Positions 62,351-64,000 of a DNA stretch of 64,000 bases are shown piece after piece. This DNA comes from Brachionus koreanus. Its lineage: Eukaryota > Rotifera > Eurotatoria > Ploima > Brachionidae. The first letter of the stretch is position 1, and each line of letters opens with the position of its first letter. Position numbers and translations under genes: made by a program. The notes under the pieces are model-generated. The model worked only from the letters and a program-made list of their open reading frames with translations. It did not search any database and was not told where the DNA came from. The stretch lies in the NCBI GenBank assembly GCA_016987375.1, contig PJRA01000412.1, positions 1,927,450 through 1,991,449 of the forward strand, read 5' to 3'.

Positions 62351-64000
62351 CTAAAAACAAAAAAATATGTATATATTTAAAAATCCAATTATAAACGCTC
62401 AACTAGACTATCAATCAATGGACAAATAATTTCAGTTATTTGATAAAGAGTTTAACAATTTTCTTGATATTTTTTTTAATTATGGGCACGTGTTTATATT
62501 TTTTTTTTTTTGAAAAAAAATTATAAGCCTAGGGTTGAATCCAAAATCTTCCTTAAGAGCAAAATAATTTGAAATTAATTTTTCGATCATCGAAAGCTCC
62601 TAATTGCACTCTTGAAAAAATTGAGATACTTTTTTTTGATCAATTTAAAAATTTATGCCTCTATTTATAGCTGTTCTTAATTTCGATCTATCACCATCTC
62701 TTCTCGCTCATCTTCAAATTTCTTAAGTGGAAGTGAAAATTTAATTAATTTAGAATTATTTTAAGTCTTAACACTCGAGGCAATTTTGCAATTTTTTTTC
62801 ATATTTATTAAAAAAAATAGTTCTGAACGAAAAGAACGGGTCTGAAAGACGATCATTTTCATATCCGTCTAATTTTGTGTCTTTCTTTACTCATCCATTT
62901 GTCATTCTAATTTTATTGATTATCGGGAAATCGAATTTCCATACTTTTGCATGAGAGGAATACAAGATCAAAAACAATTAAAATTAGACCAAATTTTATC
63001 ACTTCTCGGAAGCAAAAGAGAAAACTTTGCGTAGCTAAATTAAAAAACAGACCGAAATATGAGAACTAAAGTGTTTCTTATTTAGTTTATACAAATTCGC
63101 TCATATTTCAATAGAAACCACATTTTTGCCAACTATCATTAATTATAGAAATGAAAATATTTTTCTTTTTCTAAGCTTCTTCTCCTACCAAAATTGAAAC
63201 TTTATAAGACTTTATTCTGCATTGACAAGATAGCAAAATAAATTAATTGAAAAATTCAAATAAATCAAATATGATTTAATGAAGAATAGTCCTTTTTGTC
63301 TAATGCTTCACAGATAGGCCATTGAGAGTTGAATCCTAAACCTACTAATAAATATCTAGTACCTGATTCTGCTTTGTTTTTGTATATTTTGCCTATAGAG
63401 ACTTAATAAATGCTAAAAACCAGAATTTAAAATTGCTTTGTTTATTCAGCAAAAATGTTGAATATATCAAAACACCCGAAATAATCAAATTATAAAGCAC
63501 CCAATAAATTCAATATTTTTGCTATATAATCAAGTATTATCAGAATTTTTTTCTAACTAGCTTAATTAATTGACTCAAACGTGGCTTTTTCGAAATTGAT
63601 TCAATATAAACTCTTCTTCTAAAATATGGTCTATATTATATTTTAATGAACAAAAAGCAATAAAAAAATAATTTAATTTACAAAAAAATTATATTCCCAA
63701 TAATATAGAATAAAACACAATTTAAAAAATTAATTAATTTTTTTATTTACATAATTAAATTTTTTATAAACATTTTAATTTTTAGCGCATTCCCTTGTTC
63801 GATTTTGCAACCTCAAAAACCTAAACACTACTTTGGCGCATCCTTTGAAAACCATCTTGCCCATGCAAAAACATTCTTAAATCAAATGATTGAGATTTTT
63901 TTCCCAGTTTTTTTGGGGAAAAATCTCAAACATTAACGCTGCTCTAAAGCTAAAAATTTGATCTAAATTCAGACCAAATATTTAAGATATGTCTTTAGAG
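62351..64000. other. Upstream hyccin region, AT-rich
   Basis: Likely intron or promoter of hyccin. No start exon, RNA gene or transposon recognised. Confidence 0.45.

Noticed and set aside
1..64000. CRISPR arrays, tRNA, rRNA or viral genes
   Set aside because: I looked for spaced direct repeats, tRNA B-box-like GGTTCGA motifs, conserved rRNA blocks and viral proteins and found none; only transposon-derived sequences are present.

Overview
The window is animal nuclear DNA: very AT-rich, intron-rich (introns from about 50 bp to several kb, GT..AG), and carrying genes typical of animals (discs-large MAGUK, hormone-sensitive lipase, Shisa-like membrane proteins, hyccin). There are no bacterial-style operons, CRISPR arrays or obvious RNA genes. 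A small AT-rich protostome is the best fit; a monogonont rotifer of the Brachionus type is my guess from composition and gene style, not something the sequence proves. Exon joins below were made by hand from splice consensus, reading-frame phase and family knowledge. For six of the eight genes the phases close with no leftover base; discs-large lacks at least one exon and hyccin lacks its first.

Layout. 1.2-10.6 kb (-): a discs-large (DLG/SAP97-type) scaffold with L27, three PDZ, SH3 and guanylate-kinase domains; its introns hold LINE relics, a fold-back element and an antisense coding-like ORF. 10.6-17.6 kb: gene-poor, with a broken LINE reverse transcriptase next to an 83-base gap and one isolated exon-like ORF. 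17.7-28.3 kb (-): three tandem Shisa-like single-pass membrane protein genes, one with two copies of the cysteine-rich domain, separated by relics of hAT and Tc1-like transposons. 30.5-39.5 kb (-): SETD2 (Set2) histone H3K36 methyltransferase in ten exons. 39.5-45 kb: transposon graveyard with a hAT C-terminal fragment, a strikingly GC-rich fold-back repeat and a piggyBac-type MITE. 45.0-46.7 kb (-): RNase H1. 48.6-53.6 kb (+): hormone-sensitive lipase with two alternative last exons. 56.0-57.3 kb (+): a NEK-like kinase that looks catalytically dead. 57.4-62.4 kb (-): hyccin/FAM126, its first exon not found; 62.4-64 kb is empty to my eye.

The genes do not form one pathway. DLG (membrane scaffold), the Shisa-like proteins (membrane adaptors, two with C-terminal PPxY motifs) and hyccin (plasma-membrane PI4-kinase complex) share a plasma-membrane theme, but nothing here shows co-regulation. 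The observations most worth following are the lipase's duplicated catalytic last exon, the two-domain Shisa-like protein in a tandem cluster, the HRN pseudokinase and the GC-rich fold-back family.
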